Shown: one piece after another, positions 1-12,000 of the stretch
How positions within the stretch are numbered: position 1 is the first letter of the stretch
How the letters are laid out: every line of letters starts with the position of its first letter
Assembly: GCA_035041965.1 (NCBI GenBank)
Contig: JAPYMA010002534.1
Span: 62,001-126,000, forward strand
Direction: 5' to 3'
Source of the DNA: Anisakis pegreffii
Lineage: Eukaryota > Nematoda > Chromadorea > Rhabditida > Anisakidae
Length of the DNA stretch: 64,000 nucleotides
Made by a program: the position numbers and the translations under genes
The notes under the pieces: model-generated
What the model was told of the DNA's origin: nothing
Databases searched by the model: none
The model's input: the letters and a program-made list of their open reading frames with translations, nothing else

Positions 1-766
1 GATGAATTGTTGGTGATAGGTGATCATTGCATTTTGCAACAAACAGTGATATGTGTGAAAGTTGTTCAGTGAATCAATTATGATTGCGGGCAGAAAATTA
101 GGGAATGAGTAAAGTTTGAATGCACTTCGATGTTGCGATGTGTTTCGAAAAGCATTCATGAACAGTGAATTGAGCAACATGATTCAAATCTTGGGAATGG
201 GAAGAACATCGTTTTATCAGTGAAATGGTTGTATTATTATATGACAAGATGTGGCCCTTAACGGATCATTCAAATCAGTTTTATCGATAATTACGGTGTT
301 AATTGTGATTGTTGATGGGACAAAAGAATGATTTTTGATGGTATTTATGCCGGAATGAGTATTTTGAAGTGTTACATTGAGGTAGCTGTAGGAAGTGTGT
401 AGACACACAAACAAACACGAAAAGAGAGGAAACACGTGAAGGAAAGGTTCGAAGCTGTCGATAATTTTGAAACAGAATTGTGAAGGGAGTGATGGGGTTG
501 TCAAATCATAATGCGATGCAAACGTATAATAAATAATAATTACGAGCGTATAATGACAGTTGTATGCCGTAATAGTTCGGATGGTAGTTGATATAGATGA
601 ATGCAACGAACTTTACGATGCTATGAATGGGCATGAGAAGATTATGTTATACGATGATGTTGATAATAGGTTGTTTTATTTAGTAGTATACGCAAATCAA
701 TCATTTCGCCGTATTATTTGCATGTGATCGACCGAATTTGATTGATTATAACTTATATAATACGTT

Positions 767-806
<40 letters not shown>

Positions 807-865
807 GAACGATGGTAGTAATTATGATGGTAATAGTAATGGTTACATGAAATGAATGTTTTTAG
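1..865. other. Non-coding stretch, probably intron of the plus-strand gene
   Basis: No coding exon can be supported here. The stretch ends in a good acceptor (TTTTTAG) in front of the exon at 866, so it is most simply an intron or upstream part of that gene. A TAA microsatellite lies near its right end. Open frames on either strand have no domain-like content. Confidence 0.5.
768..806. repeat. (TAA)13 microsatellite
   Basis: Thirteen uninterrupted TAA units lie 60 bases upstream of the exon that starts at 866. It is a simple repeat with no sign of function. Confidence 0.95.
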
Positions 866-3800
866 GATTTGGATATGTCAGCAGAGGTGTTGTGTTTACA
901 CAGATGTTTATTGGCAAGTATACCGGATTCGATGCATAGTTCTGATAATTTGAACACATCAACACGTTTAGAGCCTAATTACGATTCATTACTGGTTGCC
1001 TTACAGAAGAAACAATATAAAAATGCACTTCATACTCTCAGACAACTGAGGTTTGTTGTTTCATTCGACATGTTATCAGTTAACAGAATAGAGTTACCGT
1101 TATCATTTGAATTTGCTCAGATATCTCAACAAGTAACGAATATTTATATGCATTCATTGAAATATTGAGTTCGCAGTCAACCAAGACAAACAACTGCAAT
1201 TATTTGATGGTGTTTGTTAGTAATGTTGAGAGGTTCAGTGTTTAAACTTTGTTCAGGACAGAGCAAAAATTTTTCGTACTTCTTCACGAGATTACCATTT
1301 ATCTTCATTTTGTAATGATACGATTCGTTTTTCATATATCTCTCTCCTTCAGATATTTTCTTTTTTCATTTGTTCGTTCTTCCAAATCTGATATTATATC
1401 CCTTGTGTTGATCTAACTCTTTCATCTCTGTTTTATGCCATCTTTTTTCATTACATTTCCTATCCGATTTCAAATCTTTTAAAGAATTTTTTCCAAAGAC
1501 TATTGAAGCGTTACAGTGATTAGTGCTCGTTGTGTGGAGTGAAATAGTTTCAGCACCTCATACGTAATTTGTCTCAGTACGATTTTTTGTTGCCTTTTAT
1601 TCGAACTTTGCACACTACCAAATTAACACTCTTGACGTTTTGTTATTCTGACAATACATATAGATATGCCCTTTTTGTTATATTTCGGATTTGTTTGGGT
1701 AAGGTCAGAAATTTGGTGAATTTCCAATCAGATACGTACTTCATTCTTTTCAGCTCTAAGGCAGATCAGCTCAGTATCTGAAATCGATTCAATAGTTCTG
1801 AAGTGAACTCGAAAAATAGGCGCATTTCATCACAGATCGCTCAAAGAAAAGTCCATTGTCAAATTTTGAACCGCGCTGATCTTATCTCGTATATAACAGA
1901 AGTGTTTGGTGACGATCCGTTTCAAAGCATGATTTTACGATTGGTTCAGTTCACTGATTGATCGTTGAGTCTAAAATGTAAATAACTGAATGTAAAATAA
2001 TTTTGAAGCAACGGCGAAAATGTGAAACTTATCAAAACGATAATATCATATTGCATCGTTGACGGACGGATATAATGTTCGGCCCAAAAAATGGAATTGA
2101 ACTGAAAGAGATAAATGCGAATCGAGTTAATTGTTCGAATCGTTTGATGACGACGATCAACATATGTGAGATATTAAAAATTTAGAGATAATATCTACTC
2201 AAATTACCGATCGCATTTCATCGTCACATCGACGCAGTAGCAGCATCTTTCCATATTCGAATACTAATAACGCAATACATCAACGGCTCACAATTACGAT
2301 CGCAGTAGCACAATGCATCACCTCATATCATATTCTCTTTCATGTCGCATTTTATAAAGAATCATTAAGATTTTATATTCCATTTCATACGTCCAACGCA
2401 TTCACTCCATTCGACATTCGAACATTAATTGTCGTTAAAATATCCACCTCATTTAAATGACAGTTAACGATCGAAATGAGTGTGTGGTAATTTGAGTCAG
2501 TTTTGAAGTGAATATGTAATTTTTGGGTATTAAAGAGAAACGAAATGATAATAGTGACGCATCGACTAGTCTATCGAAATGAATTGTTCTCGACTTTGAT
2601 AGTTCTTGACTGGGTATTTGTTTCATGTTATGAGATACATTGAAGAGACATTACGATTATTGTTGCATATTATCTCCGTTGCAATCAATGAGCGCCATCT
2701 TGGAGCCGTAGTGTTCAAAATGTGATCAGCAGATCACCTTTGTGGACAAGATATTCTCATATAAACAGCAATCACAGGACGTGTAAAATCATTAATTACT
2801 CATATAACAAGATCTATATCATTTAGATCGCATCTTCATTGAGTTGCTCCCTCGTTATCCCACTATAACACCTTTTTATCCGCACATCAAATCCATCATT
2901 TCACTCCACAACAATTCTCGTAGAGGCTCTTTTGCAAGTCTGAAACACCAGCACAATCATGAGTTTTAATTTCCGTATTAATATTTTTATGAAAGTCATT
3001 AACGGAATACTTTTTTCTTACCGTTTCACATGCTTATGATAACTCTCAGAATGCATCAAATTTTACCTTTTTTCATTGAGTTATCATACATGAATGTTGC
3101 ATGATCTGAACGGTCATGTCACTGAAAGCATATAGTGAATAATAAAATATCAACTAATTAATGACACTTCTGTGATATTCGTTTTTCTGCTAGAACTTTG
3201 AATTTTTTTCCTCAAATGTCCTCAAAATGAAGCTCCACAATGATCATTCGCACCATTTTTTGCGCAAGTGATCATTCCTCTAACTAGTTTCAGCATTTAA
3301 GGCTATCAGTGAGATGGTCATGAAATTTAAGCTTTTCAAATCCTTCAGCTAATTGTAAGCTTTCTTTTCAAAAGATCTAGTCAGGAATAATTAATTCAGA
3401 ATATCGTTTCCTTTTTTCCTCAACTCAACAACCAACAACTCCTTCATCATTCAACTTATTCAGTAAAAGTGATGAACCGGTTTATTTTTTCCACTACGAA
3501 CTTTATTTCCTCATTCATTTTGTTCATTTGACTAAAACTTACGATTAATTAAACATCATTGCAAATTTGAGAGTTTTTTTCAGTTCCTTTCAAATTTGAT
3601 GATACTTTCAGCGAATGTAAAATTCGTTGCTATTTCAAAATAATTCAACTGCAAAATTTAATATTCGCAATTTTTTTGTATCCACAAATAGGTGAATAAA
3701 AAATTGAGTGGGTGAGGTTCTAGGATACATTTATAACTGAACGTTATTTCGACGACATCGAAATGTCATTTGATTGCTGCTTGTGAGTTGTTTAAGTATA

Positions 3801-5667
3801 ATTTCAAAGCGATTAATTTTCTTTATTCTCCCCCATTTTCCTCTCACTCTGTCAACGATTGCATCACGTCACATCACCTGTTTTTGGCATCATCAACCAA
3901 AATCATCTCCACTTATACCAATATTTATTTCATTGTCTATTCATTTGGCAGTGTTTTCTTCACTGCCTTCAATTCCCAGTTGTTCCATCTCAAACTAATT
4001 GTTATGTTGATTGAATTTGCTGCAAATTCATCAAAATATCTTTTTCAAAAAAATTTGTTTTTTGAAATAGCCACCAGTAATTAATTTACTCATTGGACTC
4101 GCTTACTTTATCTACTGAAAAACTTTTCGCAAAACTTGCTAACCGCAACACTCTTATCAAACACACATCGAATTTCTTTCGAGTTCTCAGGAAAAAACAC
4201 CAGTTACTTGGCAGTTTTATGGTCTCATTGGTCAGCGACAGTAGCAGCTTAAAGTAGCTATATTTGTTGATTGTCAAAACTTACTCGGAGTAAAATCAAC
4301 AAATTTCACTGAAATTACGAAGATAATTTATGTGTGTTTGTTTATGAACGGCGGTACTATTAGGTGATATATTACACTGGATGTGATATAGCAGGCAGAT
4401 CGATGTTTTTCTACCCCTCAATGGAATCACTAGCTTTTTGTTTGCTGTGAACGAGTGAAGAAAGGAGAATGATGAAACAATTACGTATAATATCACCTTG
4501 CTGTAACTAGCAATGACTTCGATAATATAAATTAGTGCTAGCAATGCAATATAATAGTATTGTTCGAATAGCGCAGTAATCATATGAGGAGACGTTGTGG
4601 TAGCTATAAGGGGTAATGCGATTGCGGTTAACCACAAACACTTAGCATGTCATTTGTTTGTGTTGGTGTTGGTATGTTCTTATCAAAGAACAAATGCAGA
4701 AGTGATAGATGGAGGTCGGTGAGCAGAGATAGTGAAGTTTTTGTGTTAACTTCATTTGGTGGCTTGAAATATTGTTGATTCTTATTTGAGAAACTTCAAA
4801 CAAATAATATTCAGTGCAAAATTGAATTGTCGTTTTGTGAGCATCCTTCACATACAAATACAATTTGTAATCATATCCCTCCTTGTATGCTCTTCATTCA
4901 TCCACAGCACACTGCCGGCCGTCTCATTTACAAACTTTCTATGACACGAAATAAGTAATCACCTAAATCTTGTTTGGTACATAAGTGAAGTCGCTCGAGG
5001 CTTCAAGTTTTATGGTGATATTCATTGAGCGTTGAGAAGATATTCTCGCAATGAAAGTGCAATATTCAATGAAAGATTCAATAGAATGTCCTCGAATGTT
5101 TTTTTCACTAACTCGTTTCACTTATCTCCTAACGCTTGTACTATCGTATTCTGTTCTTGTTATTGTTTTAAAAAAGTATTCAATTTCATGCTGAATTAAT
5201 TTCATTTGGTGTAATTGCTTGAATATGATTACTGAAGAAAAAAGGCATGCATTTCGGAGTAGGAATGATTATATGGTTCCTTAGGATTATATGAAGAAAT
5301 TTTGCAGATCGGTATGATCAGCCTTGTTGTGTGCTCGTAAAATTTGATCAGATAGCTTGATATTTTATGATTGTTCCATTGACAATGAAATATAAAAGTA
5401 AAACAGTTTCATTTTAGACTTCAATATGGTGCAGAATTTGGATGCTGTGATCAAGTGGATGTAGAAGTATTGTTATTAGCATATTGTCGAAGTCATTCAA
5501 GTGCCTCTTGGGCGATACTCGGAAGTCAGAAGGCACTTTCGCTGAGTTGTGCTCAATTACGTGAAATGAATATGCAAATGGTTGCTTCAATAAGATTGCT
5601 TGCACCAGATGCCATCGCTGTGCGTTCATCACGGGTTTCCAGTGCTTCTGAATCGTTGAGGCCCTGA
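866..5667 (+). CDS. Unrecognised protein, C-terminal two exons (5' part outside window)
   Basis: Two exons, 866-1050 and 5418-5667, join cleanly. The first follows TTTTTAG and ends AG|GTTTGT; the second follows ATTTTAG. The phase (2+1) is preserved and the frame stays open to a TGA at 5667. Together they give about 144 residues, the C-terminal end of a longer protein. The segment is mostly helical: MSAEVLCLHRCLLASIPDS, then YKNALHTLRQLR, then a cysteine-containing patch YGAEFGCCD, then VEVLLLAYCRSH and a serine-rich tail ending SESLRP. This resembles an alpha-solenoid or TPR-like C-terminus, but I cannot name the family. The 4.4 kb intron (1051-5417) shows no exon I can support. The 5' end is not visible. 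Confidence 0.6.
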
Positions 5668-8575
5668 ATAGATTCACGGAAATTGAAAACGATATGGATA
5701 CGGGATCAATATCAATGTATGTGTTGTTTGTGTGTTTGTGCAATATGACTCTGTTGCTTTTTAGGGCATTCGACTGCAATTCGGATGTAAATTTTCTATA
5801 GGAAATGAATATCAGTTCGAATTATTGCGTCGGATTTTTTTTTTTGGAACGACTCGGACTCATTCAAAAAATCCTTTCAAAGTATTCCATCGAAATAAGC
5901 TCAAATATTTTTTGATTGCAAGTGATAGTAAAGTGAGGATATTGAGAGATTTCTTTGAAGGTGTCAATTATCGATAAACTCGCATACAAATTGATCTGAT
6001 TATTTAATGAAGAGTTAATTCAAGTTTACTTTGCTTTTCATATGCTCATTGTATATACTGCGTTCTTCTTGAATTGATACTCATTCAGAGATTTGATCTA
6101 AACTATCCCTTCTGATCGTCTAAGAGCCACATCATTTCACTTTTTTTGTCACTTTTCTCGCAATCTTTTCTCAACCGGAACGCAACTTTCCATATCGTCT
6201 CAACATAAACATCAAGCCTGTAGACCTATAAACATTGGTCTTATCTTTAGTTATTTTCATCCGAAGAGTACGGTATTGAGATGTAAGTGTATTAAGTTGA
6301 AGTAACCCGAAGGGTAAACGTTGATGTAATGTGCAGTGTAAAAGTATTAACAATACATAAATTGTACAAGTGTTATGTAATATCGCATAAGAGAATACTA
6401 AAATGAAGGGATTTGACTGAAGTGTTTATGCGTATATGCTTATACGCAATGATGTTTATCAGATTGAATTCCTAGAGTTGAGATTAAATTTTAATTTTAT
6501 AAACAATTTTGCATTTGTTCTACATTAAAATTCAACTTTGATCTTCTCTGAAACTAACTGCGAGAGGCTGGCTGGCTCTTAACAATGGTGAAATCACAGT
6601 ATGTTGTGTAATGCCGTAAAGCACTAGATAATTCGTTTATAATATCATCGTAAACACTCCGAATGATCATTTGATCACACCACACTACTGTAGTTTTGAT
6701 GCTTCAACCAAATATCAACTTCACTCATCGAAAGATTCTCAGAGTAGCGATCGAAACACTCGGTTCCTCGAATATTTCATAGTCTATCCGGTTATGGACT
6801 ATAACAGTACATAAAGATACAAAGCATCATCTATTCAAAACATTAGGCAAAGAAACACACACACACTCATCACACTGTCAATGCCTTTCGGGGTTATCGT
6901 TCAGTTTGTCAAGGTATTTCATTGATTCGCTGTTATTTGATATTCATCAAATGAACTTTTGACTACTTGAAAGTATTTTCTATTGATTAGTTTCTCATTT
7001 TACAAGGATTTACGTGATTTCATTCATTGTTGCATTAAACAATGTACAGCCTTAGAATATTTATAACACCAAGCCTAGTGAATTGAAATGTTTCATTATT
7101 GTATCAGAAATGTCGTAAATTGCGGTACTGCTGTTGTTCGTTCAAAATTCCTAGCATACGTGTATCAGTGCTGTTTGATCTTGTACTAAAACCATGTTTT
7201 ATTGTTTATTGCATATGTTGTATGTACAATATCCAACAAGTATGATCTTATTCGAATTAAGCGTTCTCTATCAACACTCTTCTGTTGTCGTATTCTTTTT
7301 TGTTCCATCTCATATGCATTTATGTATAATACATTATCTATACGATAAACATTCATCGTTCTGTTGCATCTTCATATGTACATCTGATTGTTTGCATGTG
7401 AGAGACGATGGTTTACTGTAGATGTGGTGGTAGCATTAGCAGTAGCAGTAGCGTTATAATCGCGATCATATTTTTGATTGAGGTGACGTGACACATTGTG
7501 CTAGGTAACCAACGATTGCCACGCTTATTTTCTTTGTGGCTGAGCCGTTTTTAGGCTGAATGACTTTAGATTTGCGTTCTGCGATCGCAGGTGAATACGC
7601 AATATTTCATTGGTTCAGCTCGATTATTCACTCCACTTCGAAAATTATCGTCTCTCTTCAGTGAACGAACGCATCGGATGGCTGGTGTTTTGTGCTTGAG
7701 AAGAGAGTCACTATATGAATGAACATTCGTCGGCTGTTGGAGAAGAAATTTTGAAAATTGATAACCAATAAAATGATTTATTTACTCATCTCCGTCTCTG
7801 CACTCTAAAGCTTAACTTTCAAGCAGCTTAAAGCAGTTTTACAACTTGTCCTTGTCAAGAGCTATTTTATAAACACCGCAATAATCCACTGTTTAAAGAT
7901 AAGACGCTATTGCCATCAATTATCGATCTTAAGAATTGATCGCGTTTTTATCATTATTATTTTCACTCCTCTGATTGTTACTGCTAATACCATTACAATG
8001 TCATAATGATTTTCATACACTTTGTGATGTCTTCGAATTGAAATTGATCGAATTTCGTTTATTCTATAATTTAGTTTAATTAAATCACTCGGAATGAATG
8101 AACATTTTGCATTTGTACACATTTTGTGTGGTAAAACATCGTATATATAATATGGTATGCAAAGGAAATAAATACATTCAAATAGTTGTTACGAAACGAA
8201 TTCAAATTAATCAAAACAAAATACAACCATAAAGCAATATACAGTTCATTTAGATCGGATGTTTACGTGACGTAATATACACTTAATCAGTTTACAACAA
8301 ACAATAAAGCTGAGCATTATGAAGATTCTAGTTGATTAATGCTATTGTTTTGTAAAATTTCTTTTAGTTGAATGCTTCGTTATTGCTATTGAGTTTTGAT
8401 AGGTTCAGATATTTATCTCATTGTTGTTTCGTGGCAACATTCAATTTGTTGCGGTTTCTTCCAAAAAATATCCGCCTAATGATTCGCTTTTAATGCACAA
8501 AAACCTATCATGAGTCATGTCTAAGTTTAATCACAGAGAATGTTGGGATACAGCTAAAATATATTTAGAAATCTA
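5668..8575. other. Intergenic stretch, nothing recognised
   Basis: This region lies between the stop of the plus-strand gene and the small peptide ORF. Short open frames occur (for example 7194-7421 on +), but they are hydrophobic AT-rich strings without homology or flanking splice logic. It contains a short CA run near 6850. It presumably holds the 3' UTR of the left gene and the promoter of the peptide gene. Confidence 0.5.
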
Positions 8576-8740
8576 ATGGAATTTCTCAGGTTGATGTTGT
8601 TGTTGCTTGCAGTTGGTTCGCTACTTCCAATAAATAAAATGCTGATTCAAACAGATTCATCAAATCAACAGTTTCATGACAGACGATTACTGAGTAATCT
8701 TTTGGGTCGGAGAATGGGGAAGAGGAACGTTAATGATTAA
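8576..8740 (+). CDS. Candidate neuropeptide precursor (54 aa)
   Basis: A 54-codon ORF (ATG 8576, TAA 8740) encodes a small secretory precursor. Residues 1-21 form a signal peptide: MEFLRLMLLLLAVGSLLP. A short spacer follows, then an RR site (36-37), a core LLSNLLGRRM, and GKR (48-50), the canonical amidation plus dibasic cleavage signal. The tail NVND ends the protein. The expected product is an amidated peptide ending in RRM-amide, or a longer form starting after the signal. If the TTTCTCAG at 8582-8589 is a trans- or cis-splice acceptor, translation would start at the second ATG (8594) and keep an intact signal sequence. I do not recognise the peptide family, and an upstream exon cannot be excluded. 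It faces the 3' end of the T-box gene. Confidence 0.6.
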   Translation: MEFLRLMLLLLAVGSLLPINKMLIQTDSSNQQFHDRRLLSNLLGRRMGKRNVND

Positions 8741-9094
8741 TTAATCGATAAAATAATTGATCGACTGAAGAAGATCCAAAAAAGTGAATGTGATATTGAA
8801 GTTGGGTATTTGATTTGATGTAGTTGAATTTTTTTACTGCAAATGAAATTAACAGATGTTTGATGCTAATGAAGAATGATGATGAAATGAGAGTAATAAG
8901 AGGGAACAGAGAAGAGTCATAAATTACTGAAAAGAAAACTGAGATAAGAGGTGATAAAACAATATACAAATAAAACAACAAATCAACTTGATTTCAAACA
9001 ATCAAAAACTAACAACAAGAAGCAAGCACACTTAAATTCAATAATTATCTCATTTGGAAAACAAAAAGAAGAACAATAAAAACAAAATGTGAAA
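8741..9094. other. Convergent intergenic/3' UTR stretch
   Basis: This stretch lies between the peptide ORF stop and the T-box gene stop, which point at each other, so both 3' UTRs must end here or overlap. It is AT-rich, with several AATAAA-like hexamers on the plus strand. No coding potential was recognised. Confidence 0.5.
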
Positions 9095-12000
9095 TCACGG
9101 TTTGGCGAGGAGATCAGAGACATCAAAACCACTCTTCTTGATTGAACTCACAACGGTGGTTGTTTGAGGTGCTGTACTGGATAATGAATTACTACGACTG
9201 CTTGTATGTTTGGTGAAGCGAGGAGGCAAGGTGCCTGGATTTGTGGCTGTTGTTGTTGATAAGGATGTGGCGATTGGCGTTGTTGATGACGACGATATGG
9301 CGATTGGCGACGATAACGATGGGACTGTTGTTGGAGCGGTCATTACGGGTCTCGCGAAGAAATTCGAGAATTGCTGGGCGGCGTGCTGCATCATTATGTC
9401 ACGATTGAACGCCGGTACCGCTGGTGGATAGAAGAAATCTGTGGAGGTGGGAAACCCGTAAGTGTTGAAAAATGGTTGAAATGCATTCGGTGGAGTAGCA
9501 CCGTAAAGAAAACTGTTTTGTTTGTTCGTTAATGCAATTATGGACTGTTGCTGGTTGAGACTTTGTTGGTGTTGAAGAGGAGGATTATGGGAGTGATTCA
9601 TGAAGGGTTGATTGGCATGACGTGGTTGCTGTTGTGGTTCGTCATTGCCACTTTTCACTCGTTTTTGACTAGGTTCTTCTGAATCATCAGATACATCTGA
9701 GTCCGCTGAACTACTAGCACGAATCGGTGACTCTGAGGTAATCGTTTCATCACAGCTTTTTATCACACCATTACTACCACATTCGATCTTGCTTAACAAT
9801 CGCTTCTTTTCGCGTTTACCAGCACCCGCATCTCGGAATCCTTTCGCAAATGGATTGTTATCGATTTTCAATTGAGTTACCTAAAATTTGGCTGATTGTT
9901 CGAGTGTCAGAGCATTGCGATGTGTTTGAATAATGAAATAATTGAATGATGAAATTTGATAACGAATAAATTTCTTCAATAAAATATAACAGATGGTTGA
10001 CGTAAATGTGTTGTTATAAGCCAAACTCTTCGCGTCATCCTCATCTCATACATACACACATACATACATACAACATTCATTCATAAACAGAAACGACAGC
10101 TGCTTCAATACAAATGTGCAGTTAAGGATTGAGTAGCAGCAGTGGCACTATTCAAAGGGCATTTCTAAAATGTCATTCATTACAGTAAAAATTTTGTGCT
10201 ACTAACTTTAAAACCTCGTTCAATTCCTACGCATATCATATTCCATTCCTAAAGATCATTCTTGAACCTAAACCCCCTTCATAACACCACAATCGCTTCA
10301 TTCACAACAACGACTGATATGTTTGACTGAAATGATCATTGATAATATTTGCATTCTAAAAAGTTTGATTCTAATTGTGAACAAATAAAAACTACTCAGA
10401 ACACTATGCATTAACAGTATATTTGATATCAGGTTTTATGGATGACAATTACTTTCTTTATACAAATATCACTTTGAGTAAGCGATTCTCATTAGATGGA
10501 TTGATAAATTATTCAGTGTGAATGTATGGATATGCGACAGAGATCATTAATTGCTTTCTGGAATATGACCGTAAAAGAGGGCTGTATTGTGCTAGAAATG
10601 CCTCGCGGGATATTGCGTGGCAGCATTTGTTTGATATGATGACAGTCAGAGATGATTGAATACGAGTGATCACATCAAATCCGTAACATATGATCAACGT
10701 TCTCAATCGCTTTCATTCCCTGTGACAATTCAAGACTATTATCGAGTTCATCTCATGGCGCACACACAAATACAAAATATTTTTTGCATGCACACATCAT
10801 TGTTCATACGCATAATTTTCTTTGTCATTCATTCTTTAACACCATTTACAGACTGCACTTCGCTTGTGATTTATATGCATTGAAAGTTTATGGTACTCAT
10901 CACAGCTCAATTATGTGTGAAATTTTGAGCGTGTTGATTTCACTTTTAACAATCGAACCTATCATTCATCTATTCGCTGAACCAGCTCAGCGTTCGGTCC
11001 GTAAATAATGCCTTTAAAAAAAGAGAGAAAGAGAGAGGCATAACTGTGTAATGCACTACTCGGCAATATTCGTCTACTGTTTATCCACTTCATATTCACA
11101 TCCATTTCCTCGCACAAATACGTTTATCCTCTGTCAATACCTTTGCATCATACGTATAGCTATTTCATTTACCGTATCGGTATGAATATTCATTTTTGAA
11201 AGCACTATCGCTCATTCCAATCAAATTATTCAACTTCATCAATATGAAGTTCTGAAATTCTTGTAGGATCGATAAAACTCGAATGAATGCAATCTTACGC
11301 ACTAACTGTTTCTTAGCTTACAGAAGGGGTGAATTGAGCAATTTCGTCAATAAGAATGTGCAATCATGTGAAGTCAAACTGTACTCATCAGGGTGGAATA
11401 TTTCTCTTTATAAAGATAGAGACAATAAAAGTTTTCCTTAGATGATAAAAAAAGATATAATGATAAGCGTGATGAGTGATTAATTTTTTAAAACAGTTTT
11501 AGCATTTGAAAAAATTACGGTAATTTAAAGATGTTGCAAGATATCACTGTAGGCAAACATTTGACTGTATCATGGAAGTAGTTGAAATGAAATTAATTTG
11601 TACATGGTTTTAGTGCGATGCATGCAATGAATTGTTAACAAGCTTGCATTTCGATTGCATCATCACTAATTTGTCAAAACTCACTCGATTAAACGCAGAA
11701 GATGATGATGTTTAATTGACAATTATTCGCTTGTTCCCTATGGCAATCACCTATTCAATTCCTTTACTTCACTCTGTCTATAACAAACGCCAATTTTGTT
11801 GATCGGTTCCTTGGGGATTCGATCACCAACTGAATGCGAATGCCTCATGCCTCATCCCATCCCACACATCCATTTACATACATAAATATAATGCATGCAC
11901 ACATATATCTAAACATCAACACTTACTTCACTGCTCATGACCGTAAACTTGCGAAATGCTCACTCACTTCTTAGCATTCAATGTGCTACTTCAAAAGCCA

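Noticed and set aside
9210..9431. Plus-strand ORF rich in Val/Asp
   Set aside because: It is an antisense shadow of the Ser/Thr-rich last exon of the T-box gene.
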